NCBI RefSeq assembly: GCF_030272615.1
Contig: NC_081410.1
Location: 184,745,619-184,809,618, forward strand
Source of the DNA: Cryptomeria japonica
Taxonomy: Eukaryota > Streptophyta > Pinopsida > Cupressales > Cupressaceae
Length of the DNA: 64,000 nucleotides
Direction of reading: 5' to 3'
Both the position numbers and the translations under genes were made by a program. Under the pieces are notes generated by a model, which made no database searches, had not been told where the DNA came from, and saw only the letters and a program-made list of their open reading frames with translations. Below, in pieces: positions 1 through 11,733 of the stretch (the first letter of the stretch is position 1; each line of letters opens with the position of its first letter).

Positions 1-425
1 AATTTCCAGATTGATAGTCATTTCATTGTATCACAATTTTAAGAAGTTGAAGGTCTTGGAGATTGATTGGGTTGGTGCCCTGAATGTTAATGAGTTGATG
101 CTCATGTTGTAAGAGTCGGTGCTCTTGTTGAAAGGGTTGGTGCCCTTGGTGCTTTGTAATCAGATTTCCTTGTGAGGCCAGATTAGGACAGTAGATCCTA
201 GTGGCATTTCTCACCGTGGTTTTCCCACATTGGATTTCCATGTAAAATTTGTGTGTTGTGCTCTTGCTGGTGTATCTTTTTGGTTTCTGCTGTTACATCT
301 TTCAAATGTTACATTTATCAGATTAAAGTTTAGCAAACACTTAAATTGTTTAAAGAATTAAAGTTTTGTTTGTACTACTGGTTCACCCCTCCTCTCAGTA
401 GTACATTATTTACCACTCTTCAACA
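1..425 (+). mobile_element. 3' part of an LTR (Copia/Sirevirus-like), cut by the window edge
   Basis: The window opens inside an LTR read on the + strand. It has the layout shared by most LTRs here: a 'caccgtggttttccc' box near 205, then a 'ggttcacccctcctctcag' tract near 380, then a terminal 'ttcaaca' ending at 425. The text 'gggttggtgccc' and 'tgtgaggc' also occurs near the end of the solo LTR at 41350-43918, so the two are related. No primer-binding site follows, so this is the right end of a solo LTR or of a 3' LTR. The left end lies outside the window. Confidence 0.65.
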
Positions 426-663
426 GAAAAAAATTGAATTGTATATTTTCAAAACTCTCAATCCTCACCACATTAACTGGATTCTGACTTGGGCTACTTT
501 TTATAAACAAATCGAATACTTTTGTGGGGAACAAAGTCATGTGGAGTAGCTGTTTACACTGGGAAACAAAATTGGGCATGAGCAGAGGTCTACCAAGACC
601 TAAGCTTACAGCTGTAGATGCAATGATTGACTAGCTGATTGGCACAATATTTTTGTTCTAGTT
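426..663. other. Short spacer, no feature recognised
   Basis: Between the LTR end and the ATPase pseudogene I see no open frame with family resemblance, no RNA gene and no repeat. Confidence 0.5.
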
Positions 664-1470
664 AGATTTAATTGTCATTCTTGGGGTTGCTGGGAATGCT
701 TGGAAATCTTTTGAAACATGAAAGAAATGGTACGTGCAATATCCGGAAATGGATCATGGTATGAGTTTATCGTCATTCCACTGCATCTTGAGCTTTTGTG
801 CTCAATCATGTTTCCCATATCTATTAAGGTGTCCTTTGATTTGGTGAAGAGTTTATATGCAGAGTTTATTGATTGGGACATGCAAATGTAAGATGAAAAT
901 AGTGATGCTTCTAGCAGATGTAGCAAATACAGGGATAAATGAAGACTTGGGACAGGTGGAATATATTTTGACAAATAAAACAGGAACACTTACTGGAAAA
1001 ACGATGGTGTTTAGGAAATGCTGCATCAATAGCATTTGCTATGGTAATGAAAATGGTGATGCTCTAGAAGACCCTGAATTGGTTCAAGCTGTTGTAAACA
1101 AGATGCCCGATGTTGTGAAAACTCTGATAGTTATGGCAATTTGCAATATGGTTGTGCCTCATAGAAATGCTAATGGTATAGTGGGTTCTAAATCAGAATC
1201 CCAGGGTGAGGAGGCCCTAGTCAATACGTCTGCTTGTCTTCATATGATCCTTCTCCAGAAAACAGGAAATTTACTTCATATCAGTTTTAATGGTTTGATA
1301 TTGCAATATGAGATTCTGGATATATTGGAGTTCATTTCTGATAGGAAGCGCATGTCAGTGATTATTAGAGATTGCTAGAGTAGAAAGATAATGATTCTAT
1401 CTAATGGTGCAACTGCAAAAGAAGCAATCTTTCCATGTATTTCAAGTGCAAGCCATACCTATATTGGAAT
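664..1470 (+). pseudogene. P4-type (phospholipid-flippase) ATPase fragment, ALA2-like, disabled
   Basis: P4-ATPases flip phospholipids across membranes. This piece covers the end of transmembrane segment 4 through the phosphorylation site into the nucleotide-binding domain. Seen: 'VIPLHLELLCSIMFPISIKV' in frame 1 near 775-835, then a stop, a frame change, and a 173-codon open stretch (857-1378) with 'EDLGQVEYILT', 'GNENGDAL', 'VMAICN' and 'FISDRKRMSV', all close to plant ALA2. The invariant DKTGTLT reads NKTGTLT, so the phosphorylated Asp is lost. A TAG at 1376-1378 interrupts the match, which resumes for about 30 codons ('SNGATAKEAIFP'). There are at least two frame breaks. The fragment runs without introns where plant P4-ATPase genes normally have several, so a processed retrocopy is likely. 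No Met start or upstream exons are present. Confidence 0.85.
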
Positions 1471-4429
1471 CAGACAATGGATCCATTTAATCTTCTCTCA
1501 TCTATGGTTCTAAAGGAGTTCATAAATCATAATGATGAAGACTAGTTGAAGGAAGATCAATGGATTTATACCTATTCTTGCCAAAGTTTATTATTTTTTA
1601 AATTATTCTTAAAAGTTGACTCATTAGTTAGTTAAATATCTTTCTGTAAAAGAACTTTAATGATCTTGTAACCGATTCTTTCAGATGAAGGCAGTTATGA
1701 AAACTTGAAAGACTTGTTAGGAGGAGAAGTTTTTAAATATGAAATGACAAAGCATTGTGAGGGTCCGAATTCTGATCCCCCTTATGCTTTGTCATACAAG
1801 TGAGACTCAATTAGAAAGAGGCATTTTTATTCTGAAACAAGGAAACAGAGCAGTGAGTTTCTTTGGACATTTTCTGTTGTACACGGAGGGGAGTCTTTGA
1901 ACTCTCCGATTTTATAAAGGGAATAAAGGAGATTTTTCTGAGTCTTTGTGCTCGTCTGTATCTTCTTTTGATTGTCATTTTCCTTTGTGTTTTGCAATCT
2001 CTTCTTGATATGGATCACCTGCAATATCAGATCGTGGGTATGTTAGTTATATGACCTTTGAGTCACAAGTCTGTTCATATCATCTAAAGATATTGCTGTT
2101 TGTTTCCTAATCATTCTTAGTGGGTGCTGGATGGGTGAACTTTATGTCATTTATCTCTATTTCCCTTTTCATTATATATCCATAATTGCATCTACAACAT
2201 GCCTATGTTTGGGTGTTAGTTTACCTTTACTGCTTTCTAGTTAAAAGAATACCCCTGAAAACCCAAATTAAATCATAAGAGGGAGCTGTACCTCTAAAAT
2301 TCAGAGGAAAATTGCTAAGTCAATAGCAATTTCTTCAACTGTTAATTTCTAATTTGTCTTTCATCTTGGGCATAGTAAGTCATTTTCGGAGTTATTTTAG
2401 AAGGACAAATCTGTTAACTAATAGGGTTTTAACAATTATAGGATTTGGGATCTAGGTGAAATTTTTAGACATGAGGTTTTAGGTTGCTCCAATTTTCAAA
2501 TCAGCAATTAAGTGAGCAATTTGATTGCCTTTATGACTATAGCTTATGGTATGCAAGCATTGATGCTAGCAGGGATCTATGGCAAGGCTTCTATCATAAA
2601 GAAGGGCATCATATGATTGGAAAGCAGAGAAAGAATTCAGCATGTAGCAAAGGATGCTCACATTCTTTTTCTCAAGGTTATCTTCACAACAGAATATGAG
2701 ACCCAGGGGGTTCAATAAAACATCTATCATTAAGAAAGAAGGGCTGTCCCCCATACAAAGTTTGCAGTTTGCTAGTTAGAACAGTGGCAATTTTCTCATT
2801 TTATGTTGATATTGATTTAGTTTGTCTCTTAACAATGGCACTTGTAATGAGGAATGTGGAATTGATAAACACATATTAGAGAAGATTATTTGTTATGATG
2901 AATAGAAGAATAACGTGTTGAATTATAGAAGCACAACATAAGCATGATGGAGCTACTTCATGGTTGGGTTTTTATCACCAACAAAGTTTGGTGGAGGTTA
3001 GGGTTGATGAAAGGAATGTTCTAGGGAGGATTATAAATCAAAATTTCAGACATAGTGCTGCTGTCATGATTCAAATCAGCTGCCATATGATTTTGTTTGC
3101 ATGCAAACAAGTGAATTGACAAGAATTTTCAGTCAAGGGATGGAGTACTTTTTACTTGGTGACTATTAGGAAAGAAATTTTAGCCTTTATAGAAGCTTTT
3201 TAAGTCACTACAATGCTTGAATTTCTTGTTTGTGTAAGGAGGTTTCATTTTTGTGGCTATTGTTCCATTTCCAAGACGCTGATTTTGGTAAAATCAGATT
3301 ATGAGTTTCTTATTCAGACTTGAACAGATGCAAGAATGATCAGTTGGAAGCCACTAAGTCATTTGAAAATGTTGGTAAATGGTTCCAGCTGAAGAGGATG
3401 AATATGTCTAACATCATAGCTCTAAAGTGGGTGGAAATTCCAGTGCCATATGAGTGTCATAACTTGTTTTCAGTTTGCATTTGTGATATGGTGATACATG
3501 CACATCCTTTTACTTTTACCTCTCATGGGGACAAATATTCTTTTAGAAAAGTGAGCAAAGTTAAAAATTTGTATAGGAATATTGTGGACATAAATTTTCA
3601 TGGACTTCCTTGGCAAGAAAGATGCCATATGATAGAAGGAATCAAACTCTTTGGGCATCAGAATATGGTCCATCTCATTGGATTAGTGAAATTGGGAATT
3701 TAAAGTTGCATTTGCCTAAAAATGCAAGTTGTCCTTTGATTCTCGAGTTGCATTGGGGTTTTGGTAAATGGGTATTGAGTTGTGTTTGGAAATTTTGATA
3801 TTTGAAGAGTGATTCAATCAGTTGGATTTGTTGGTGAGTTGAACCGACATTGCTTGAGCACAAGCAATTTTGGGGAGGGAGAACTTGTAATTCCCCTTTT
3901 TGTTCCATTCCAACATCTATGGAAACCTGCATCTTTCTTGGAGAGTCACAACTCTATTGAAAAGGTATTTAGATAGCAGCAGAGGATTCCTAGTATAATG
4001 GTGCTTCCTGCATGCAAATTTGATATTCTAGGAGCACTCCACACTCCTTGGATATGTTTGTTGTCTTGGGGCAGCACCAATTTTTATATAGACAAATATC
4101 TTGTGCACTTAAGGTATTGGTGGTGTGGCCAAAATTCATTTTTGAGTTATTTTAATATTTTTTCGTAACTTTGGTGGTTGTGCAGAAAATAATTAAATAT
4201 TTAGGTTATCACAACTTATATTTAATTATTTAAAAATGACTTGTATATGGAGACATAAAAGTGACTTATTTTTGTGGCCAAATGTAAAGTTGTGACTTGG
4301 AAAACATGCTTTTTTGAAAAAGCAATGAAAAAGCTATTCAAGGAGACCATGGGCAAGAGGTTGGGAATCCATTGTGATGTAGTCAAGGTAGGGAGGTCCA
4401 ATGAAGGGTAGCCCCACTTTGCAGCCTAA
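1471..4429. other. Gene-poor stretch, nothing recognised
   Basis: AT-rich spacer. Short open frames, the longest about 127 codons at 3320-3703 (+), have no motif I recognise and no codon bias I can see. The text 'gggagaacttgtaattcccc' near 3880 looks like diverged retroelement sequence, but I cannot place it in a family. Confidence 0.45.
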
Positions 4430-5420
4430 AACATAAACACCATGAAAGATACCGGTAACCGGTTGACACAACACAAGGTATAACCGGGGAAAACAGAAAA
4501 AGAGCAATCCTTATATTAATTTAATGAATTACATATGCCTTCAGGCTTTACAGATGCTAGGCCGCAGCCTAGGATAACAAAATGGTTCAAACAACTTAAT
4601 TTCTTGATTCGGTAGATCATCTGCCTTCGACTCTGTCCTCTGCTTTGTCTGCTGATCCGGACCTCAGTCTGCCGGACCAAAACATCTCAGCGCCTCCGGA
4701 ATCTACATCTTTTTTGATTCATATCCTTTGTGGATCTCCTCCTTAAATCAATCTCTTTACTTCCCCTTTATACCATCCGCAAGCCTCAACAACTTAATCA
4801 AGTCGGCCATGAAACGTGTAAACACAAACACGTCGGCCAAATCACCAAGAACACATCCAAAAATGCTTAGGACTTTTAGTGGACCCTCACAATCATCGGC
4901 CAGGTCCAAAACAATACTCCCATATGATCCACAAGTCACGGAAACCATCTGCAACCCAATTCTTCTTCACCCCACACATTGTAAGAACAACCGATAAGAA
5001 CACATCAACACCAGACCAATATCGGAATCGATATCTCACCGGAATCAAATCCAAATTACATGAATTTCGAATATGTTTAAGTCAAGGATCTTTAGATGCC
5101 AAATCCAGATCCACAACTCTAAATTCACAAATATGAAGAAATGCAACAATCTCCAAGATCACCTCCTCGGTAATCAGCAACTCCACGGTCAACTGCTCCA
5201 ACCGGAAGAATTTCCTAGATGCCCCTACATCACATTGTTCATTATCAAATTTTCTTTTCTTGAAAAGCTGAACTCTGTTCATCGTCTATGCTACGCCTAG
5301 GACAAAAACCCCAAGGCAAGAATGTTTTCATGGATGAAAGCCCTTTTAGCCATTTGAGAGTGATATCATCCATAAGTCACCTGCGTGTTGAAGATAATTG
5401 GGTTTGGGGACGAAAACCCT
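4430..5420 (-). repeat. Possible degraded antisense LTR or retroelement remnant rich in CCGG/ACCGGT words
   Basis: The stretch has repeated 'accggtaaccgg', 'ccggacc' and 'ccggaa' words. Read on the - strand it has an order like an LTR promoter and R-U5 region (a 'ttaatataaggattgctctt' tract, then 'ccccggttatacc'). The CCGG words recall the other LTRs here. I could not find matching termini, a TSD or a primer-binding site, so boundaries are approximate and the assignment is weak. Confidence 0.3.
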
Positions 5421-6749
5421 TAACATCCATTGGAGCAATTTCATAGAGAGATTGCTAGTGTGCTGAATGCTATGAGATTTGTGGAAATTCGAATTGGAGA
5501 GTTGATATGCCATTTCTAGGTTTGTTTTATTTGGTTTCCAATATAGTTGCTGATTGAAGATTGAGAACTAATCAAAATAAATCACTTGTTTCCAAATATT
5601 ATCAAATATAACAATGAAAGTTGTTGTATGCTGATTTTATTATCCAAGGTAGAGTTTAATGCTGGCTGCCCAGCTTGCATACATTTATACTTATATTGCT
5701 GAACATGTTTTAGTGAGCAGGCCGTACAAGTCAAGAAAATGTGTGGGAGTTGTCTAGAAAGAGATTGCTGCTCATGATAAGGGTTCTCAACACATAACCA
5801 CCAGCCTCCCTGGGTATTTACAATGAGATATCTTTGGAGGAGATCACAGTAGGGTTAGAGCCCTATTAATCAGCAATTATCATCAGTATTCTCAGCTTTT
5901 GCAGTCATTCCATTACACCAGCAAGCCATATCAGTTTTGAGAATCTTTTGGACACATTTTCCACTCATTATCTCTGCCATACAGTCTGATATATTAGTGA
6001 ACATCAGTTGTGTAGAAGATCAAACACCACTATAGAGGACATTGCAGATTGGAAGGAAGTATAGTTTTTAATACTGCTGTATCTCTTTATGACAGCCATT
6101 GCTCTTTTTCCCGCTGTAGCAGCATTCTGGATATTCACTTATTATAAATTTTCGATTGCATACCATTAAGTGCCAACTGCTGGCCAAATGCTTGCTATAA
6201 CTCTTGAATTTATATGCTAACAACAGTATGGGAGATTTCTAAGAATGTTGGTTGTATGACAATTGTTTACTAAAGTGTCCTGGTGAAAACAAATGCAAAG
6301 TGTTAGTGATTATGTCAATAAATTTCTGAGTTAGTTGCAGCTACTATGACTATTTAGATCAGAAATATTGAATGCATCATTGCTTGCCAACTATTTGATG
6401 AAATGTCTGTGAGCTTAAGTTGAAAAGTTTGCAAGTTTGTTGAAATATATTGGTAGTGACATTACATAAATCTTGGGCCAGGGTTGAATTGGGTCTTTTG
6501 TTTACACTTTACACTTACTAAGATGTTTAGGAATTGAGACTAGCCAAACACGTGGCATTAATAGTGCCGCTGCAATGGATGAATCACATGAGATTGCTCC
6601 ATGGTAATTGTATGTTTTTATAGGCATTGAGGTTATAATTACACGGTAGTGGTTTAGAGTATGGGCTGGCTGTTGATGTTTTAATATTGCTAAGTTGCAT
6701 CTTGGTTGCTGCTCCTACCAAGCACAATTTATCATTAGATTAAGCATTG
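5421..6749. other. Spacer, nothing recognised
   Basis: No open frame over about 60 codons with family resemblance, no inverted repeats and no LTR ends. Base composition matches the other spacers. Confidence 0.45.
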
Positions 6750-6960
6750 AGCCAATTTGAGTGATGTTGTGGATTAATGCAAAAACAGGTTTTGAAGGGG
6801 CCCCAAAACCCTTTACTAAGGAGATTCTAAGAGATTTAGAATCCACAAAGCAAAACACGGAGAGAAGTTGTCATAAAATTGAAACATTGAGAAAATAGAC
6901 AACCAAAAGACAAGAGGCTCCCAGAGCCAAAACATCCCAGAGCCAAAACCTAGAACAACC

Positions 6961-7754
6961 TGTTAGGATTCCCAAAGATACTGAGAGGGGGGGGGGGGGT
7001 GAAACAGTATCTAACCGGTTATATAATTTTCTTAACTTAAAACATGTAAAGCATATCAATACTGTATACCGGTAAACAAAAAGTAATGCAATAAATAGAG
7101 ATAACAACAACCACATGAAAAGCACACCATAACACAGTAGATTAACGAGGAAACCCGGTGTGGGAAAAACCTCAGTGGGATTTGTGACCCACAATATTCG
7201 CTTACTGGCCAATAAGAGAATATTACTGCTACAATAGGGGCCTGCACATGCAGGAAGGCCAAGTGCCTAGAGCTCACTGCTCAATTACAAAATGTGAAGT
7301 CTCGCTGACTTACAGAATGGATTATGCAAATCCAATATCTTGTATTGCTTCAAAATAGCATCTACTATGCCAGATCCAGTGCCGGTTTTAGCTCTGCTTC
7401 ATACATAAACCCTTAACCTATAATTCGCATATTAGGTCTGCCTTATTTCACCTATCTTCTTTCTTACAAAATGTTCTATAATGATCTCATACATATATGA
7501 GTCATTTTACAATTTGCCAAGTCGGCTTACAATGATTTTACAATTGATTACAAAATATATTATAAACAAAATTCCTGTCGGCTTGGGTGCCGGTATACTT
7601 CCTTTTACTACCGGTGTTCTGTGTGCCGGTGTAGAGTCTGTCGTTGCTGGTGCCGGTAAATTGTCTTGTCGGTATCATATGATTGCAAGGTTGCCATCAA
7701 TGACAAAACCTTCAATCACCTACAATATCTCATTGGAGTGTGCATTTGCCAACA
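6961..7754 (-). repeat. Full antisense LTR of the inverted-ended element
   Basis: Begins TGTTAGGATTCCC and ends TTTGCCAACA, directly followed by 'atctccccctttggc', the reverse complement of a polypurine tract. Contains the 13-G run at about 6987-6999 from the antisense 'CACCCCCCC' tract, and 'accggt' words. Confidence 0.8.
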
Positions 7755-7769
7755 ATCTCCCCCTTTGGC
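7755..7769 (-). promoter_or_regulatory. Polypurine tract (antisense) next to the LTR; further copies at about 7868 and 7920
   Basis: Read on the - strand this is GCCAAAGGGGGAGAT immediately before the LTR. Similar modules ('ctccccctgagc' at about 7869 and 'ctccccctttggcatc' at about 7921) follow in the 3' UTR. Repeated PPT modules are a known Sirevirus trait. Confidence 0.7.
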
Positions 7770-7949
7770 ATTGATGGCAACACTCATGAGAAAAATCCAA
7801 AAAGTGTCATCCAAAAAGAATCTGCCAGAATTGTCTTACCAAAAATTGGGTACAAAAAAAAATATGTGCTCCCCCTGAGCTGATGAGCCATTTTCTGATT
7901 ATTTTTCTCATTACCACTACTCCCCCTTTGGCATCAATGACAAAGGTTG

Positions 7950-8298
7950 TCAAAGTGTCAATTGAGTGTGGTTTCCAGCTTCATCCTTGTAACCGGTGAG
8001 GTGTTGCATTTGCTGTTCTAGTGTTTTCTGTCCTTGAACTAGAGCCTCAGATATCTCTTTTCTCAAGGGGGCGAGGTAGTCCAATCTTGGACTAAGTTTC
8101 CATTTTAGATCTTTTGCCTTTCTTTTTATACTTTCTTTCTCTCTTTCCAATTTTAGAAGTTCCTCCTCAAAACCTGTTGTTTTCTGCTCAAAAACTGATA
8201 ATGGTTCAGATGAATTAATGAAGTTGTCAGCTAATTTATTTATTTCTTCCTGTACCTTGCTGATCTTCTTGTCTATATCTACTGTCAAAAAGTTTGTT
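7950..8298 (-). pseudogene. C-terminal coiled-coil piece of the large pol-less-family ORF
   Basis: About 112 open codons ending in a natural stop, rich in E, K, L and Q with heptad spacing (coiled coil). Motifs 'DIDKKISKVQEEINKLADNF', 'LEREKESIKRKAK' and 'LSPRLDYLAP' line up with 'NVDKKIKEIQEKIANIANSF', 'LEKERDKMIRRAR' and 'VSPRLDSL' at about 35885-36105 in the element at 30625-37478. It is therefore the tail of the same large ORF, truncated upstream where the inverted LTR end begins at about 8299. Function unknown; no catalytic motif is seen. The tail being readable in two distant copies suggests past selection on the protein. Confidence 0.7.
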
Positions 8299-8529
8299 TC
8301 AATATTGATATGCTTTACATGTTTTAAGTTAAGAAAATTATATAACCGGTTAGATACTGATTCACCCCCTTCCTCTTAGTATCTTTGGGAATCTTAACAC
8401 AACCAACAGCCAGCCAAAAACTAGCCCATCAAGATTTACCTTTAACTTTGCTCTTGTGGGAACGAAGAGTCATATCAAAAGAGGGCGAAGACCGCTTAGA
8501 TTTCTTTACCAGCCAATTTGAGTGATGTT

Positions 8530-10228
8530 AAGATTTCCAAATGTTGCTAATTCACCTCGCCAAATATGTGTGGTGTTTGGCTTGCGGTAAAAAATGCAAT
8601 TTTGTTTCTTTGGGTTCCCTTCTCACTAGTTTTGTAGTGGATTTAAATCTTTGGTGCTCTGGTATATCTATAAGAAATCTTCTATAGCTCCAAGATAGGC
8701 CTGCAAGGGCATTATTACTAGGCATACTGAAACCCCTTGAAAGATTGGAAGTTGAAAAAAAAATTGGCAAATTTGATTCTAGGTATAGATATATCCTATT
8801 AAATAGGCCATAATATTTCAGTTTAAGATAAATAGTCTTTATTTTATCTCATTCAACTTTTGAACCCAACTGCTAGCATATATCTTTAGGTAAGGATGAA
8901 TTCTGTAATGTGTTGAGGATGACTAATCTCACACTGAGATATACAGAGGATTGATTTTTAACTTTTTCTTTTGTTATAATTCATTTTAACATTGCTTGTA
9001 ATAACCCTCTAATGAATGGTGTGTTGTGAGTATAATCTCAACTGTACCATCTACAAACTGTCTCCATGATGTCTTCAAGGTATCACTCCTGAAATAACAG
9101 GGATCTTATAAATTGAGTAGTTGAAAATTGAAATACAACTTAAAGTTATATTGAAATTAGGGTCATGGCATATTAAGGCATGTGATACAGTAATGAGTAG
9201 AGTCGTATAACATGTTAGTTGTTGGAGTTATAAATAATAAATTCACATATAACTATTACAATTTGGAGTGTGGAGAGGGGTTTCAGATATCCTGTGAATT
9301 TCAGAGATTATTCACTCCCGTATATAACAATTAGGATTTACAATTTTAAGTTTCTGTTTCACAATGTTGGGTTTGTGTGTTATTGTTTTATGTACGGGTT
9401 CCTAACATGAAAGCACTATTACTCAGTGTGTTAATGGCTAACTCATGCTGGACTGATAAAGAGGTTGTCTAAGCAAGACTGGGTTACCTGAGATAATTTA
9501 TTAAATCCTTGATTAAATGATTATTTAGAAATTGGAAAAATATTGGCGATGCTTCAATTAATTACTACTAATTGTTCTTCTTTAATGTGGACAACGATTA
9601 GAAAAGGCACCATAGGAATCATGCTTTTCCAGATAACATATATTGGATCCATTTATATGTCAGTGGCTTCTCTGCTATCTGTGTGTGCAATATTACATCT
9701 CTGATCAGGACCTTATCTCCACGAGCATCCCTTTATGGACTTGGATGTTGAGGTAAATTATTGCTATGGAAACAAGTGTATTTTATGCAAGGTAGACAAC
9801 TATAAACTGCTTTTTCTTTGTACTGTGTAAGCTTTTCCTATGTCTGTTGCTTATGGCCAAATGTTGGGAAGGTGTTGGGTTTGAGCATAGTTTTGTATAG
9901 GGCCTCATCTGGGACAAGTGTTTGAATTTATGTGGCTGAATTAGAATTCTAAAATTTTCAGTTGATGTGAAGGTCTCTCCTGGATATGGAGACTCTATGC
10001 TATATCTCATGCAAAATTTTTAATAGCACATGTATTGGTCTATGATATTTATATAATGATTGATCATTAATTTTGAGATGTGCTGCTTGCCATCTTTTGT
10101 AATGTGGGGATTTCTAGGCTGAGCATGGGCGGAGGAAGGGGAATGTTTGATGTTTGACATATAAGTTGCATTTTAATGATGATATATGACACCATAGATT
10201 GTTGTTACTTCTAATACTATTTTGCTTA
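8530..10228. other. Spacer, nothing recognised
   Basis: AT-rich sequence with only short unremarkable open frames on either strand. No LTR ends, tRNA-like boxes or tandem repeats seen. Confidence 0.45.
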
Positions 10229-10509
10229 TGTTAGAAATCATGTTAGTGTTCACATTAGTAAGTATAATAATGTGTTTGAAGTGAAAATAAAAGTACGAAA
10301 ATAGTTTAGGTGAGAAATTATTTATTTAAGGAGTTTATTTGTACGTTTGTTGAGTTGTTGAAATAACTCGATATATTAAGGAGTTGTTTCCTACAAAATA
10401 GGATATTAGAATCCTATAAATATGTAATAGTTTATTGAATGAGAAATAGTACGTATTATTTGATTTTAATTATTCTTTGCTTCAGTTCTATCTACCCATA
10501 TTTCTAATA
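10229..10509 (+). repeat. 5' LTR of the small non-autonomous element
   Basis: 281 bp, TGTTAGAAATC to CTAATA, matching 16441-16717 over its length with scattered substitutions and small indels (for example, the block 'aagttgtagtaacaac' near 16506 is absent here). Confidence 0.85.
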
Positions 10510-10522
10510 TGGTATCAGAGCC
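10510..10522 (+). promoter_or_regulatory. Primer-binding site, tRNA-Met type
   Basis: TGGTATCAGAGCC directly abuts the 5' LTR. This is the common plant Copia PBS, complementary to the initiator tRNA-Met 3' end. Confidence 0.85.
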
Positions 10523-11379
10523 GGCATAAGAGGTTTTTATTTTGTTGTATTGCAAAACTGATATTCCTAAAGTCTTGAGTGATCCCAATGATACCGTAAT
10601 CTCCAATAATTTTTTGCGATCTAGAGCAAAGTCAGAAATCTTTGCTACTTCTCATCGACAGCGCAACTGCAAAGGCTTGTGACAGGTTTCTCAATGCTGG
10701 CTGAGACAGACTGGTGATAAAAATATTTGCTGGTAGAGCATTGTGTCATTACTCATGTCTTGGCTCTAACCTTGTCTAAGGCGTGGAAATGCTTTCCTGC
10801 AAGAAGGCAAAAGATATTTACATTTTCATTTTCCTTTCAGCTTGTGAGCTACAACAATTTTAATTTATTCCTGGCTTATTGGATCTGGACAGAGGTCGTG
10901 ACAATATGACTTGCTATTCATGGTGCTTTATTATAGCAATTATTACACGCTGTTTCACATCACAAACTAGGCAGATTGAAGGTGGAATGGTAGATCGGCC
11001 ATTGAAGTATGAAGATCGTGGTGCAGATTTGGCTTGGGATGCATACGAATTCCATCATCGACAATCACAACCTTGAAACTTGGGTAATCTGCATGCTGGC
11101 CAGGAAGAGCCATTTTTCACAATCAAAAGCTCAGTCATCTAGTGAATCCAACGCATAAGCGATAACCATGACGTGAGGAATTGTCATTGTCTTATCAATG
11201 AAAATGATATAAGATCTATCAATTATGTGCGCCTTCTGTCATGCACAACTGTCGATCTGGTAATGCATCCTTATCAACTTCTAATGCAGTGTCTCTCCAA
11301 TGCATGCTGTCAAAGTTGAGATAGGCCAAGCAATTATCGATTACAAACATGATGTTTGTTTTTCTATAGTCCTTAATAG

Positions 11380-11495
11380 CATAGTTGAACTACTCGCGAC
11401 TCGGCTCGACTCGCCAAGCCCCTGGGAAAAAAACTCGGCGAAAACTCGGGAAAAACTCGGAAAAACTCGGCGAAAAACTCGACAACTTAATAACA
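11380..11495. repeat. Left TIR and subterminal ACTCG repeats of the hAT transposon
   Basis: About eight ACTCG units lie in roughly 105 bp, several as 'aaaaactcgg'. Dense short subterminal repeats are the usual binding array of hAT transposases. Confidence 0.75.
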
Positions 11496-11733
11496 CACTT
11501 AAACTTAGTAAAAAACGCATTTTTTTTGCAATTTTTAATGAGAAGATGCATCCAATGAGTCAATAAATGATAACACAAAAGAAACAAGCTGATTCTAGAT
11601 ATATTTAAATGCAAAGTGTCTACAAAATCGCATCCTCATGAGGAATGCTGATGGCTGGAAGCCTGAAGCAAAATAGTAAATTACTAAATAGTTTTTGTAA
11701 AACCAAAAGTAAATACATCATCACAAATTACAA

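Larger units (their letters stand above)
6961..8399 (-). mobile_element. Inverted-ended (fold-back) derivative of a Sirevirus-like LTR element, TSD CAACC
   Basis: Seen: a full antisense LTR (6961-7754, 794 bp, starts TGTTAGGATTCCCAAAGA), then antisense PPT modules and 3' coding sequence (7755-8298), then about 100 bp (8299-8399) that is the inverted copy of 6961-7062 at roughly 95% identity, ending ATCTTTGGGAATCTTAACA. CAACC flanks both sides exactly (6956-6960 and 8400-8404). Both outer ends are therefore the same LTR terminus, the U5 end. The perfect 5-bp TSD says the whole inverted structure was integrated as one unit rather than formed in place. Pol is absent. Confidence 0.8.
6750..8529 (-). 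mobile_element. Probable 5'-truncated LINE-like retroposon with 19-bp direct repeats, interrupted by the inverted-ended element
   Basis: The 19-bp word AGCCAATTTGAGTGATGTT occurs at 6750-6768 and again at 8511-8529. Between the copies lie 6769-6955 and 8405-8510, together about 0.3 kb, plus the nested element 6961-8399 with its TSD. Variable 7-20-bp duplications are typical of LINE target-primed insertion. On the - strand the inner sequence has short LINE-ORF1-tail-like peptides ('VKKSKRSSPSFDMTLRSHKS') and a 3'-UTR-like end. No poly(A) tract is evident, so the class is an inference; the direct repeat is plain. Confidence 0.45.

Noticed and set aside
3320-3703. 127-codon + strand open frame in the left spacer
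   Set aside because: No recognisable motif, an overlapping antisense frame of similar quality, and no neighbouring exons or regulatory signals.
6987-6999. Long G runs (also near 19116, 22398 and 25147) as possible sequencing artefacts or G-quadruplex sites
   Set aside because: Each is the antisense of the conserved LTR tract CACCCCCCC near the LTR end; run length may be inaccurate, but the position is explained.
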